Below are positions 1 through 8,207 of a stretch of DNA of 64,000 bases, piece after piece. The notes beneath the pieces were generated by a model. That model was given only the letters and a program-made list of their open reading frames with translations. It had not been told where the DNA came from and did not search any database. Made by a program: the position numbers and the translations under genes. This DNA comes from Neisseria sp. MVDL19-042950. Its GTDB lineage: Bacteria > Pseudomonadota > Gammaproteobacteria > Burkholderiales > Neisseriaceae. Each line of letters opens with the position of its first letter. Position 1 is the stretch's first letter. The DNA is taken from positions 62,001 through 126,000 of the forward strand of contig NZ_JAUKWH010000007.1 of assembly GCF_030504625.1 (NCBI RefSeq), read 5' to 3'.

Positions 1-627
1 TTGACCCACGCCGTAGAAGCCTATGTTTCCGTGTTGGCCAACGACTTTACCGACGGTTTGGCATTGCAGGCCATCAAGCTGGTGTTCGAATTCTTGGAGC
101 GTTCGTACAAATACGGTGCCAAAGACCCCGAAGCCCGCGAGCGCATGCACAATGCCTCGACCATTGCGGGTATGGCTTTTGCCAACGCGTTCTTGGGGAT
201 GAACCACTCGCTGGCGCACAAAGTCGGCGGCAAATTCCACACGCCGCACGGTCGTACCAACGCGATTCTGATGCCGCACGTGATCCGTTACAACGGTACG
301 CGTCCGCAAAAAACCGCCACTTGGCCGAAATACAACCACTACAAAGCCGACGTGAAATACCAAGAAATCGCCCGTACCCTCGGCTTGCCTTGCAGCACTC
401 CGGCCGAAGGCGTGGAATCTTTCGCTAAAGCCTGCGACGAGTTGGCACGCAAAGTGGGCATCAATATGTCGTTTAAAGAACAAGGTATTGATGAGAAAGC
501 CTTTATGGCTGCCCGCAAAGAGTTGGCGATGATGGCTTACGAAGACCAATGCTCTCCGGCCAACCCGCGCCTGCCGATGGTGGCCGATATGGAAGAAATC
601 TTGACTAAGGCTTATTACGGGGAATAA
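1..627 (+). CDS. adhE: Aldehyde-alcohol dehydrogenase AdhE, C-terminal part (cut by window edge)
   Basis: This is the C-terminal piece (208 residues) of an iron-dependent alcohol dehydrogenase domain; the frame is already open at base 1, so the start lies outside the window. It aligns from memory with the end of bifunctional AdhE, which reduces acetyl-CoA to acetaldehyde and then ethanol with NADH. Metal ligands of the Fe-ADH family are visible: the His of THAVEAY (residue 3), the first His of NHSLAH (about 69) and the His of TPHG (about 83). The DQC..ANPR and final AYYGE motifs are typical of AdhE rather than of short single-domain Fe-ADHs. A DUS hairpin terminator follows. The N-terminal aldehyde dehydrogenase half is not visible, so bifunctionality is inferred. 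Confidence 0.88.
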   Translation: MTHAVEAYVSVLANDFTDGLALQAIKLVFEFLERSYKYGAKDPEARERMHNASTIAGMAFANAFLGMNHSLAHKVGGKFHTPHGRTNAILMPHVIRYNGTRPQKTATWPKYNHYKADVKYQEIARTLGLPCSTPAEGVESFAKACDELARKVGINMSFKEQGIDEKAFMAARKELAMMAYEDQCSPANPRLPMVADMEEILTKAYYGE

Positions 628-660
628 GCCGCACCGGGTAAGTTGTTGGGAGGAGAAGAG

Positions 661-695
661 GCCGTCTGAAAATATTTTCAGACGGCTTTTTTTTT
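661..695 (+). terminator. DUS-pair intrinsic terminator after adhE
   Basis: Two inverted DUS cores (GCCGTCTGAA and TTCAGACGGC) separated by a few bases form a strong stem and are followed by nine T residues. It ends adhE transcription. Confidence 0.9.
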
Positions 696-928
696 GTGTG
701 TCGGAGATAGGGTGGGATTCCCGTAACCGATACGAGGGAGTCGATATTGCAGGGAATGCCAATGCACGCTGCTGCGGCTGCGTTGCCGTATGCCGGTATC
801 GGATACGTGCCGCAAATACGGAACCTTCGGTAAAAGTAACGGTCGTTACCGGATGGATCTGTGTTCGGGTGGCTTCGGTTTTTCAATGCCTGAACCGTTC
901 TGCTTTTATTTTTCAAAAAGGATGCTTA
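696..928. other. Intergenic region, no gene seen
   Basis: Between the adhE terminator and the small membrane protein gene I find no convincing coding frame, tRNA or repeat. A promoter for the small gene should lie here, but no clear -35/-10 pair is visible. Confidence 0.5.
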
Positions 929-1087
929 ATGAAAAAAGGATACTATCTCAAACTTTCCATCGCTTTCTTGGTGCTTTCGGTGGTGAATTTTCTGTTGTCT
1001 CCCAAGCAGGATGGCATTCCCTTTATCAGCATTTTCTTCATTATCGCGGCGGTAGTGGCTTTCTTTATCCACCGCAAAAAAGGCTGA
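929..1087 (+). CDS. Small two-helix membrane protein, unknown function
   Basis: I do not recognise this 52-residue protein. The ATG at 929 is preceded by the purine-rich stretch AAAAAGGATG, which works as a ribosome binding site; longer upstream frames are not needed. The product has a short basic N-terminus (MKKGYY), a hydrophobic segment at about residues 9-23, a short polar loop with SPKQDG, a second hydrophobic segment at about 32-47 and a basic tail HRKKG, so it should be an inner-membrane hairpin with both ends in the cytoplasm. A shared bidirectional DUS terminator separates it from rbsK on the other strand. The SD, start and TM pattern argue for a real gene. Confidence 0.6.
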   Translation: MKKGYYLKLSIAFLVLSVVNFLLSPKQDGIPFISIFFIIAAVVAFFIHRKKG

Positions 1088-1094
1088 TTGGCAA

Positions 1095-1124
1095 AAGGCC
1101 GTCTGAAAAGTTTCAGACGGCCTT
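1095..1124. terminator. Bidirectional DUS-pair terminator
   Basis: Inverted DUS copies two bases apart form a 14-bp stem between the convergent small membrane protein gene and rbsK. Confidence 0.85.
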
Positions 1125-1146
1125 CTTAACAATGGCAAAGGCAGGA

Positions 1147-2049
1147 TTATTCCTGTTGCGCCAAAAACGCTTCCAATTCCGCCAAAGTGGGCATGCCGCC
1201 TTGTGCACCGGCTTTGGTTACCGACAAGGCTGCGGCGGCGCAGGCTTTGCGCACGGCGGTTGCCATTCCTTCATGGATGAAGACGGCAAATGCACCGTTA
1301 AAGGTATCGCCTGCACCGGTGGTGTCGACGGGGGTAACTTTAAAGCTCGGTTGTCTGTGCAACGTGCCGTTATCGTCGTTGTAGACCACGCCTTCGCTGC
1401 CGCGCGTCATCAGCACGGGGCGGCCCGCCTGTCGGATTAAGGTTTCGACCGGCGTGTCTTCCGGCAGCCCCAAGCTGATGGCGAGTTCGTAGGCGTTGGG
1501 AGTGAGCAGCGTAACCAATTCGAGCAGTCCGGCGGGCAGTTTTTGGGCGGGGGCGGGGTTGAGCACGAACGGCTTGCCGTGTTTGCGGGCGAGCTTGGCG
1601 GCGGTAATCACGCACTCCATCGGAATTTCAAGCTGGCTCAAAACTACATCGGATTCGGCAATGCGGGCTTCGCAGGCTTCGATGTCGGCAGGCGTGATGC
1701 CGAAGTTCGCGCCGGAAACCACGATGATGTGGTTGTCGCCCTCGGCCACGGTAATGTTGGCCATGCCGGTGGGCAGGTGGGGCAGGGTTTTGACGTGTGC
1801 GGTATCAACGCCTTCCTGCTTGAGATGGGCGAGCAGTTCGCTGCCGAAGCCGTCGTTGCCGACTGCGCCTATCATGCACACGTCCGCCCCCAAACGCGCG
1901 GCGGCCACGGCTTGGTTGGCCCCTTTGCCGCCCATGAAGCGGTTGAACGACGTGCCCAAAAGCGTTTCGCCCTGTTTGGGGAAGCGGGGCGAGCCGGTAA
2001 CCAAGTCCATGTTGATGCTGCCGACGACGGTGATTTTTGTAGGATTCAT
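1147..2049 (-). CDS. rbsK: Ribokinase (PfkB family)
   Basis: A 300-residue sugar kinase that would phosphorylate ribose to ribose-5-phosphate with ATP in the cytoplasm. PfkB-family signatures are complete: the N-terminal substrate motif GSINMD (residues 10-15), GGKGANQ near 40, and the C-terminal DTTGAGDTF (242-250) in which Asp248 is the expected catalytic base within the anion hole. Length matches RbsK. The start ATG at 2049 follows GAGGAAGCAAT, a good ribosome binding site. No ribose transporter or RbsR regulator is next to it, so a relative such as another nucleoside or sugar kinase of this family cannot be fully excluded, but motif content fits RbsK best. Confidence 0.85.
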   Translation of the reverse strand: MNPTKITVVGSINMDLVTGSPRFPKQGETLLGTSFNRFMGGKGANQAVAAARLGADVCMIGAVGNDGFGSELLAHLKQEGVDTAHVKTLPHLPTGMANITVAEGDNHIIVVSGANFGITPADIEACEARIAESDVVLSQLEIPMECVITAAKLARKHGKPFVLNPAPAQKLPAGLLELVTLLTPNAYELAISLGLPEDTPVETLIRQAGRPVLMTRGSEGVVYNDDNGTLHRQPSFKVTPVDTTGAGDTFNGAFAVFIHEGMATAVRKACAAAALSVTKAGAQGGMPTLAELEAFLAQQE

Positions 2050-2070
2050 ATTGCTTCCTCGATTGGTTGG

Positions 2071-2211
2071 GGCCGTCTGAAAAGTTATCTGTTGCTGCGG
2101 CAGCGTCGTGCTTTTGCTGCCGTATGTTTCAGACGGCCTTTGATAAAGGTTGGCAGGTAAAAGCCGTAATACGTTTCAGACGGCCTCTTGTACCAACAAG
2201 GCCGTCTGAAA
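2071..2211. repeat. Two inverted DUS pairs between rbsK and parE
   Basis: Inverted DUS copies lie at 2071-2082/2127-2138 and 2174-2185/2200-2211. The second pair extends into a longer stem (CTTGT/ACAAG) and sits directly after the parE stop, so it is the likely parE terminator, although it lacks a long U-tract on that strand. Confidence 0.75.
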
Positions 2212-4194
2212 TCAAATGTCTACTTCCGCCGTATCGCCCTCGGCTTCCATCCACGCGCGGCGGCTGGCGGCTTCGCCTTTGCCCATCAATTTGACAAAGA
2301 TGCTGTGGGTTTGTTCGTGCGCTGTTTCGGGAATCTGCACCTGTAACAGGCGGCGGGTGTCGGGGTGCATGGTGGTGTCTTTGAGCTGGTCGGGATTCAT
2401 CTCGCCCAAGCCTTTGAAGCGGCTGATGGAATAGGCGGTTTCTTTCACATCTTCTTTTTGCAGTCGCTCTAGAATGCCGTCCAACTCGCCCTGATCGAGT
2501 GCGTAGAATTTGCGCGCGGGTTTGCTTTTGCCTTGCGCGTTGACGTCCACGCGGAACAGCGGCGGCTGGGCAACATAAATATGGCCGTCTGAAACCAGTT
2601 TGGGGAAGTGGCGGTAAAACAAGGTGAGCAGCAGCACTTGGATGTGTGAGCCGTCTACATCGGCATCGGAGAGGATGGCAATTTTGCCGTAACGCAGGCC
2701 GCTTAAATCGGGGGTGTCGTTCGCGCCGTGCGGGTCAACGCCGATGGCGACGGCGATGTCGTGGATTTCGGCATTGCCGAACAGTTGGTCTTGATGCACT
2801 TCAAAGCTGTTCAACACTTTGCCGCGCAAGGGCAAAATGGCTTGGGTGGCTTTGTCGCGCGCGAGTTTGGCCGAACCGCCTGCCGAATCGCCCTCCACTA
2901 AGAAGAGTTCGTTTTCGCGGATGTCTTCGCTTTCGCAATCGGTGAGCTTGCCGGGCAGCACGGCCACGCCGCTGCCTTTTTTCTTTTCGATTTTCTTCAC
3001 CGAACGCATCCGCGCCTGCGCCTGTTTGATGGCGAGTTCGGCGATTTTTTTACCGGCTTCGACGTTTTGATTGAGCCACAATTCCAGCGGGTCGCCCGAC
3101 ACGGCGGCCACGAGTTTGAGCGCGTCGCGGTTAGTAAGTTTGTCTTTGGTTTGGCCTTGGAATTGCGGGTCGAGCACGCGGGCGGACAATACGAATGCCA
3201 CGCGGCTGAACACGTCGTCGCTCTGCACTTTCACGCCGCGCGGCAGCAGGTTGTGGTGGTTGATGAAGTTGTTCACCGCTTGGAACACCGCCTGCCGCAA
3301 GCCTGCTTCGTGCGTGCCGCCGAGCGGGGTGGGAATCAGGTTCACATAGCTTTCGCTGTTGCACGAACCTTCTTCCAGCCAAGTGAGCGCAAACGCCGCA
3401 CCTTCGCCCGTGCTGAAATCGCTGTCGTGGCCGTCTGAAATATAGTTTTCCGAAGCGAACACCGGCACGGCTTCCTGCGCCTCGCTGATTAAGTCGAGCA
3501 GATAGCTTTTGAGGCCGTTGGGGTAATGCCATGTCTGCACGTGCGGCTCGGGCTGGCCTTTGACGGGGCGGGTGAGCGACACGGTAACGCCCGGCAGCAG
3601 CACGGCTTTGGCGCGCAACAGGCGCTCAAGCTCGGCGATGCTGTATTGCGGGCTTTCAAAATATTTGCCGTCCGGCCACACGCGCACTTCGGTGCCGCTG
3701 TCTTTCACCGCGCATTTGCCGACTTCGGCCAGCGGCTCCACCACCGCACCGCCCGCAAACACGATGCGGTGGATTTTGCCTTCGCGCTTCACGGTAACTT
3801 CGAGGCGTTTGGAAAGCGCGTTGGTTACCGACACGCCCACCCCGTGCAGGCCGCCTGAAAAGGCATACGCGCTGCCGCCGTCTTTCTTGTTGAACTTACC
3901 GCCCGCATGAAGCTGCGTGAACACCAGCTCCACCACCGGCAAACCTTCCACCGGATGCAGCCCCACCGGAATGCCGCGCCCGTTGTCGCGCACGGAAAGC
4001 GAGCCGTCTTCATGGATTTCGACTTTGATTGCATCGGCAAAACCGCCGAGTGCTTCGTCGGCGGCGTTGTCGATCACTTCTTGGCAGATGTGGGTGGGGC
4101 TGTCGGTGCGGGTGTACATGCCCGGCCGTTCTTTTACCGGCTCCAAGCCTTTGAGGACGGTGATACTGGATTCGCTGTATTGGGGTGTGGTCAT
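2212..4194 (-). CDS. parE: DNA topoisomerase IV subunit B
   Basis: A 660-residue GyrB/ParE-type ATPase subunit that pairs with ParC to decatenate daughter chromosomes. The GHKL ATPase motifs are present (IDNAADEA at 41-48, DNGRGIP at 70-76, GGLHGVG near 120). The TOPRIM motifs follow: EGDSAGGSA from residue 434, and SDADVDGSH with acidic residues 510, 512 and 514 for metal binding. The size is that of ParE; GyrB of this group is longer. FKGLGEMNP near the C-terminus is the conserved QKGLGEM-type motif. Two DUS copies sit inside the gene (about 2582 and 3430) and are read as SDGH in both places. parC is not in the window. Confidence 0.95.
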   Translation of the reverse strand: MTTPQYSESSITVLKGLEPVKERPGMYTRTDSPTHICQEVIDNAADEALGGFADAIKVEIHEDGSLSVRDNGRGIPVGLHPVEGLPVVELVFTQLHAGGKFNKKDGGSAYAFSGGLHGVGVSVTNALSKRLEVTVKREGKIHRIVFAGGAVVEPLAEVGKCAVKDSGTEVRVWPDGKYFESPQYSIAELERLLRAKAVLLPGVTVSLTRPVKGQPEPHVQTWHYPNGLKSYLLDLISEAQEAVPVFASENYISDGHDSDFSTGEGAAFALTWLEEGSCNSESYVNLIPTPLGGTHEAGLRQAVFQAVNNFINHHNLLPRGVKVQSDDVFSRVAFVLSARVLDPQFQGQTKDKLTNRDALKLVAAVSGDPLELWLNQNVEAGKKIAELAIKQAQARMRSVKKIEKKKGSGVAVLPGKLTDCESEDIRENELFLVEGDSAGGSAKLARDKATQAILPLRGKVLNSFEVHQDQLFGNAEIHDIAVAIGVDPHGANDTPDLSGLRYGKIAILSDADVDGSHIQVLLLTLFYRHFPKLVSDGHIYVAQPPLFRVDVNAQGKSKPARKFYALDQGELDGILERLQKEDVKETAYSISRFKGLGEMNPDQLKDTTMHPDTRRLLQVQIPETAHEQTHSIFVKLMGKGEAASRRAWMEAEGDTAEVDI

Positions 4195-4400
4195 GAGGGT
4201 TACGCAGTCAAATGTTTAAGCGGTTTCAGACGGCCTCTTGCGGCAGGCCGTCTGAAAAATAAGAAAATCTTGCAGTCGGGCGGGATTTTAACATGATTTA
4301 AACGGGGTTTCAGACGGCCTTAGCAAGCAAATATCCAAACTATTCGGCATCAATACACATCAGGCCGTCTGAAAATCAAAAACACTTTCAGACGGCCTGA
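4195..4400. repeat. DUS cluster upstream of parE
   Basis: Inverted DUS pairs occur at 4224-4235/4246-4257 and 4362-4373/4386-4398, with a further single copy at 4308-4319. After 4398 no DUS is seen until about 7483, so this cluster marks the left edge of the AT-rich peptidase segment. Confidence 0.75.
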
Positions 4401-4952
4401 AAGCATTTAGTTCCATTCCCATTTCAAGGCAAAAAAACTCTTCAAAAGTTCTGAATAGATGACCATTTTTGAGAACGCCCGCCCAGCCCTGACTTATATA
4501 AAAATTGTCTTATATCAACTTTTGTACTCAATTTTCAGATCAAGGAGAAAAACAAAATCAATCCTTATTGACACAGGCCGATCAAGATTGTAATGTAAAT
4601 ATATCTCATAAGTTATTATTTATAAAGTATTATTTATGATTATAACATTTAATAAATACATCATTTATGAGATGCTGCCCACAGTAACTCATACGTTTGT
4701 GCCATAAGGTTTTAAACCTTAAACAAGCACAACAGCTGTAGGGCACGGTGCCGGTTTGTATGTTTTGTTGTAACTGTTGTATGGAAAGCCAATGTCTTGT
4801 GCATTTCGGCGGCAAGTGCTTACAACTGTATCGATGTTTGATGCTTGGCTTTACGGAGTCGCCCCATTTTAAATAGTAAGGTTGCCTCCTAAAACAAGTG
4901 AGCTTTGCCGACAAAACTAAATCTACCCCACTGTATGAAAAGGAGAGTAAAC
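4401..4952. other. AT-rich non-coding leader of the C25 peptidase gene
   Basis: About 550 bases with visibly lower GC than the neighbours. It holds a 9-bp inverted repeat ATCTCATAA (4603-4611) / TTATGAGAT (4665-4673), and inside it a 10-bp direct repeat TATTATTTAT (4614-4623, 4628-4637). A reverse-strand frame of 94 codons (4630-4914) is cysteine-rich but has no recognisable domain, and I do not call it. The function of the segment is unknown; it may be a long 5' leader or remains of inserted DNA. Confidence 0.5.
4568..4596 (+). promoter_or_regulatory. Possible sigma-70 promoter for the C25 peptidase
   Basis: TTGACA at 4568-4573, a perfect -35 box, is followed after 17 bases by TAATGT at 4591-4596, a weak -10 box. 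Transcription would begin close to the inverted repeat at 4603 and give a leader of about 350 bases. Confidence 0.35.
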
Positions 4953-7298
4953 ATGAGCGAGAAAAAATGGCTTAGCTTTCAGAGTACCTCTGAAGTCAAT
5001 GAACCGCCTAAAATCGAAGTTAACAAAGCAGTCACATCCTCTGCCGCTCCTAGAGCACGCAGTCTGCATGATGTAGAGCAACATAAGGCTGTAACGGTTC
5101 GATATACCATTTCAGGCGCATGGGAAGGTACGGTCGCAGACTTTAAGCGGTTGGAGATACCCGAAACTACATTCATAGACGTAGAGGGAGCCCCCTCCGT
5201 ACCCAAAGACGGTATCTTCGTGGCTGTACCTATGGATGCCGAGGATGTGCAAGTCCGCGTTGTTGAAAAGTCCACAACCACCATCGATCGCGAGCTTGAA
5301 ATTGCCCCCGCTCCCAAACAGTTTATTGAAACAGAGTTTAAGGAAGTGTATGAACCTGATCCGTCTATATACGGGTCGGACGAGCCTTATCCCGGACGCG
5401 ATTTCGACTTTTTGGGCTTAAAGACTGTTGCCGGTGTAAAAGTCGCCCATATCCTTGTTTACTTGGGGCAATACCGGCCTATATCTAAAAGCATGGAAGT
5501 CGTTCAGTCCATCGTTCTTGAAGTTTCTTACCATACGCCGCACGATACCGACAGCATTTCTGGCAAAAAGCGTAGCGCCCGCAAACTTGGTCGCAAACCG
5601 CGTGAAATGCCCGAAACCGATCTCATTTTAGGTTTAGATCTGCTGGACGACCAAGCCGATTATTCATCAATCATTGAAGATTTTGAAGGGCTGGATCGAG
5701 AATTTATTGAAAAACTGGAAGCCGAAGCAGAGTTGCCGCCAGATGAACTTGATAAAGCTTCATACCCGGAAGCAACGGAAGACGAAGTTTTGATTACGTC
5801 GGCTCCAGTAGAACGCAGTCTAACCGCAAGGAGGCCGACAGCTTTTCCTCGCCCCAAACTGAAGATAGCCGGGCTCATCGCTGAGTATGTGATTATTACA
5901 ACCCGGGCTCTTGAAAATGCAGTCGAACCATTGCGGAGAGCAAAAACAGGATGGCCATATTACGTCAAAGTTGCGCTGACTGAAGATATTCAGAAAGAGT
6001 TTCCACACTCCGGTTCGGATTTAAAAGAATCAATCAAAGCATTTATTACATGGGCAACCAACAACTGGTGGATTCCTCCCCGCTTTGTCGTCTTGGCGGG
6101 TGATACAGATATTATCCCTATGCACACTTATATAAGTCGGACGGAGCCTACAGAGACTTACACCTCTGATCATTATTACACTGATATTTCCGATGATCTT
6201 GTACCTGAATTGGCACTCTCGCGTATTCCTACTTCTGATCCTGCTATCCTTAAACAAGTCTGTAGACACCTCACCGGATACGCAAATCGCCGTAGGGGAG
6301 ATTGGGGCGGCTGGCAGAATCGGGTGATGTTGTGTTCTCACGAAGATTCTGTATACAGAGACAACTGCGACGAAATCTACGATCGAATCCATCATCGCTA
6401 CAATACTATCAAGCGATATGCCACAGACACTTCTAGGCAAGATGTGATCAATACGATGAACAACGGAGTTGTGATGGCACTTTATCGTGGGCACGGCAGC
6501 GAAACGGCGTGGCTTTCCAGCAACGGGCTCCGCTGTGAAGATGTTGAGCAGCTTTCCAACGGATGTTTTCCTCCTTTCGTGCTGAACGTATGTTGCTGGA
6601 ACGGTGCGGTGGACTTCAATCATCTCGAAACCATTACGGAGACATTTATCCGCAGGCGTAAAGCAATTAGCGTCTTAGCAGCTTCCCGCCCTTCGTACAC
6701 CTATGCTAATAATAATTTCGCCAGATATTTATTAGATGCAGTGATGAAAGGCAATTGCATAACCCCGGCTGCCATTGTTCGCTATGCCAAAACTATGATG
6801 ATACGAAACCACCCTGATTCTACCACTCATATAGACAACATGCTGATGTACAACCTTTTCGGCGAGCTTACCGCTCATGTAGCCAGCAATGCCGAATGGT
6901 TGAGGGGTCGTTGGGAATTCCTCTACGACAAATGGAAAGGCACCCTGAAAGTAGACAGAATTTGGAACTACCGTGTAGAAACCTCCCCTTCTGGTCAACA
7001 GGCACCTGTTTGGAGTATTTCTGGTCAGTATGTTAATAGAAACCACAGCTACTCCTTCGAGGGAACTCTGGGAGGATTCTCTCCTGCCCAACCGGGTGTA
7101 AGTTCCGTGCGAAGCGATCACAAATTCGAATTCCGGATTAAGTTCTCATCTTCCTACTACAAGCGGTTTGTGGGATACGTTGATACTTGCAAACTGACCC
7201 GCATTTCGGGATCAGGCTGGGAGTTTAGTTATCCATTCGGATGGACTGCTCAAAGGAAAAAAAGGAGAAAGAAAAAAGGAAAACGCAAAGCAGCTTGA
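4953..7298 (+). CDS. Gingipain-like C25 cysteine peptidase zymogen without signal peptide
   Basis: A 781-residue protein with caspase-like peptidase family C25 features. Residues about 85-190 resemble the gingipain propeptide (APAPKQF at 118-124, GQYRP at 172-176). A basic stretch at 204-217 (KKRSARKLGRKPR) and an acidic segment to about 290 precede the catalytic domain, about 300-645. That domain holds RGHGSETAW with catalytic His514 and VCCWNG with catalytic Cys548; the His-Cys spacing of 34 is close to gingipain R. AGDTDIIP, DHYYTD and LFGE also match C25. Residues 646-781 are Trp/Tyr/Gly-rich, probably beta-strands, and end in a polybasic tail. The start at 4953 has the SD AAAAGGAGAG. I see no signal peptide from this or the in-frame upstream ATGs, so the product is cytoplasmic or leaves by a non-Sec route. 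No partner gene adjoins it and a terminator follows. Horizontal acquisition is likely. Confidence 0.88.
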   Translation: MSEKKWLSFQSTSEVNEPPKIEVNKAVTSSAAPRARSLHDVEQHKAVTVRYTISGAWEGTVADFKRLEIPETTFIDVEGAPSVPKDGIFVAVPMDAEDVQVRVVEKSTTTIDRELEIAPAPKQFIETEFKEVYEPDPSIYGSDEPYPGRDFDFLGLKTVAGVKVAHILVYLGQYRPISKSMEVVQSIVLEVSYHTPHDTDSISGKKRSARKLGRKPREMPETDLILGLDLLDDQADYSSIIEDFEGLDREFIEKLEAEAELPPDELDKASYPEATEDEVLITSAPVERSLTARRPTAFPRPKLKIAGLIAEYVIITTRALENAVEPLRRAKTGWPYYVKVALTEDIQKEFPHSGSDLKESIKAFITWATNNWWIPPRFVVLAGDTDIIPMHTYISRTEPTETYTSDHYYTDISDDLVPELALSRIPTSDPAILKQVCRHLTGYANRRRGDWGGWQNRVMLCSHEDSVYRDNCDEIYDRIHHRYNTIKRYATDTSRQDVINTMNNGVVMALYRGHGSETAWLSSNGLRCEDVEQLSNGCFPPFVLNVCCWNGAVDFNHLETITETFIRRRKAISVLAASRPSYTYANNNFARYLLDAVMKGNCITPAAIVRYAKTMMIRNHPDSTTHIDNMLMYNLFGELTAHVASNAEWLRGRWEFLYDKWKGTLKVDRIWNYRVETSPSGQQAPVWSISGQYVNRNHSYSFEGTLGGFSPAQPGVSSVRSDHKFEFRIKFSSSYYKRFVGYVDTCKLTRISGSGWEFSYPFGWTAQRKKRRKKKGKRKAA

Positions 7299-7390
7299 AT
7301 CCTTTGACTGCCGCAAGTGAGAAATCACGATAATAAAGTAAACCGCCCTGAATAATTAGATATATTTGAATCATTCAAACGGCGGCGAGA

Positions 7391-7427
7391 AACTGAGTTC
7401 TGCATGACGCAGGGCTCAGTTTTTTTA
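7391..7427 (+). terminator. Intrinsic terminator after the C25 peptidase gene
   Basis: Stem ACTGAG (7392-7397) / CTCAGT (7415-7420), extended inside by CTGC/GCAG, is followed by a run of T residues. It is not DUS-derived, unlike most terminators here. Confidence 0.85.
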
Positions 7428-7525
7428 CTCACAACCATGCGGCTTAGATATCGCAAAATTTTTTACCAAAAACTGGCCTTTTTTCAGACGGCCTCACGCT
7501 GTTATGACAAACACTGTTTTACCAA

Positions 7526-8125
7526 TCAACCATTCCATTCCGCAGCACGCACCGCCGCGGGTCGTTGGGCATGGCGGTTGATATAGCTTGTGAACACGGG
7601 ATCGGCGGGCAGCGCGCCGGTGTGGTTGACCGTCCAATCCAGCAAACCGGTGTAGTAAAGGTCGAGTGCGGTAAAGTGGTTGCTGACCATATATTCGCGG
7701 CCGTCGAGGTGTTGGCGCAAAGTGTTTATGGCGGTGTTTAAGTCGCCGTAGCCGATGGCGCGGCGGATGTTTTCGTCGCTTTCCAAACCGCGCATTTTGT
7801 CCACGCCGGCATATTCGAGATGAACGGCAAACAAGAGCCAGCGGTAATATTGCCCGCGGTCTTCACTGCCGGCGGCGGGAATCAGATTTTTTTCGGGAAA
7901 CTGCTCGGCAAGGTAGGTAACGATGGCGGCCGATTCGGTCAGCACTTGGCCGCGGTGTTTTAAGGCAGGCACTTTGCCCATCGGATTGACGGCGAGATAG
8001 TCGGGGGATTTGACGCTGTCGTAAGACAACACCACGGTATCGTAATCGGCGCCGCATTCTTCAAGCATCCACAAAACCATGCCGCCGCGTGATTGGGGTA
8101 CGGTGTAGAGGGTAAAGTCTTTCAT
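7526..8125 (-). CDS. Glutathione S-transferase family protein
   Basis: A 199-residue cytoplasmic GST. The N-terminal thioredoxin-like half starts with MKDFTLYTVPQSRGG and contains NPMGKVPAL and LTESAAIVTYL, where the Glu-Ser pair is the usual glutathione gamma-Glu binding site; the all-helical C-terminal half follows from about residue 85. I chose the ATG at 8125 because GGAG lies six bases upstream; a TTG four codons earlier has no such site. The substrate is unknown. It lies 82 bases downstream of the WYL regulator on the same strand, so co-transcription and control by that regulator are plausible. Confidence 0.85.
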   Translation of the reverse strand: MKDFTLYTVPQSRGGMVLWMLEECGADYDTVVLSYDSVKSPDYLAVNPMGKVPALKHRGQVLTESAAIVTYLAEQFPEKNLIPAAGSEDRGQYYRWLLFAVHLEYAGVDKMRGLESDENIRRAIGYGDLNTAINTLRQHLDGREYMVSNHFTALDLYYTGLLDWTVNHTGALPADPVFTSYINRHAQRPAAVRAAEWNG

Positions 8126-8207
8126 GTCGTTCTCCAAGTATCGGGAAAGGTAGGAAGATTTTACGGGCGGCGCGTGTCAGTTTTTGTCAGCAGGGTTTCA
8201 GACGGCC

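Noticed and set aside
3067..3438. Long antisense frames inside parE and in many other genes
   Set aside because: They are shadows of a GC-rich gene in other frames, with Arg/Ala/His-rich translations and no start signals.
4458..4592. Possible 44-codon gene on the plus strand
   Set aside because: No ribosome binding site before its ATG, low-complexity AT-rich content and no family resemblance.
4630..4914. Reverse-strand frame of 94 codons, rich in Cys, upstream of the C25 peptidase
   Set aside because: No good ribosome binding site, no recognisable domain despite several Cys residues, and it lies in the AT-rich leader. It could be a degenerate transposase or zinc-finger remnant, but I cannot support that.
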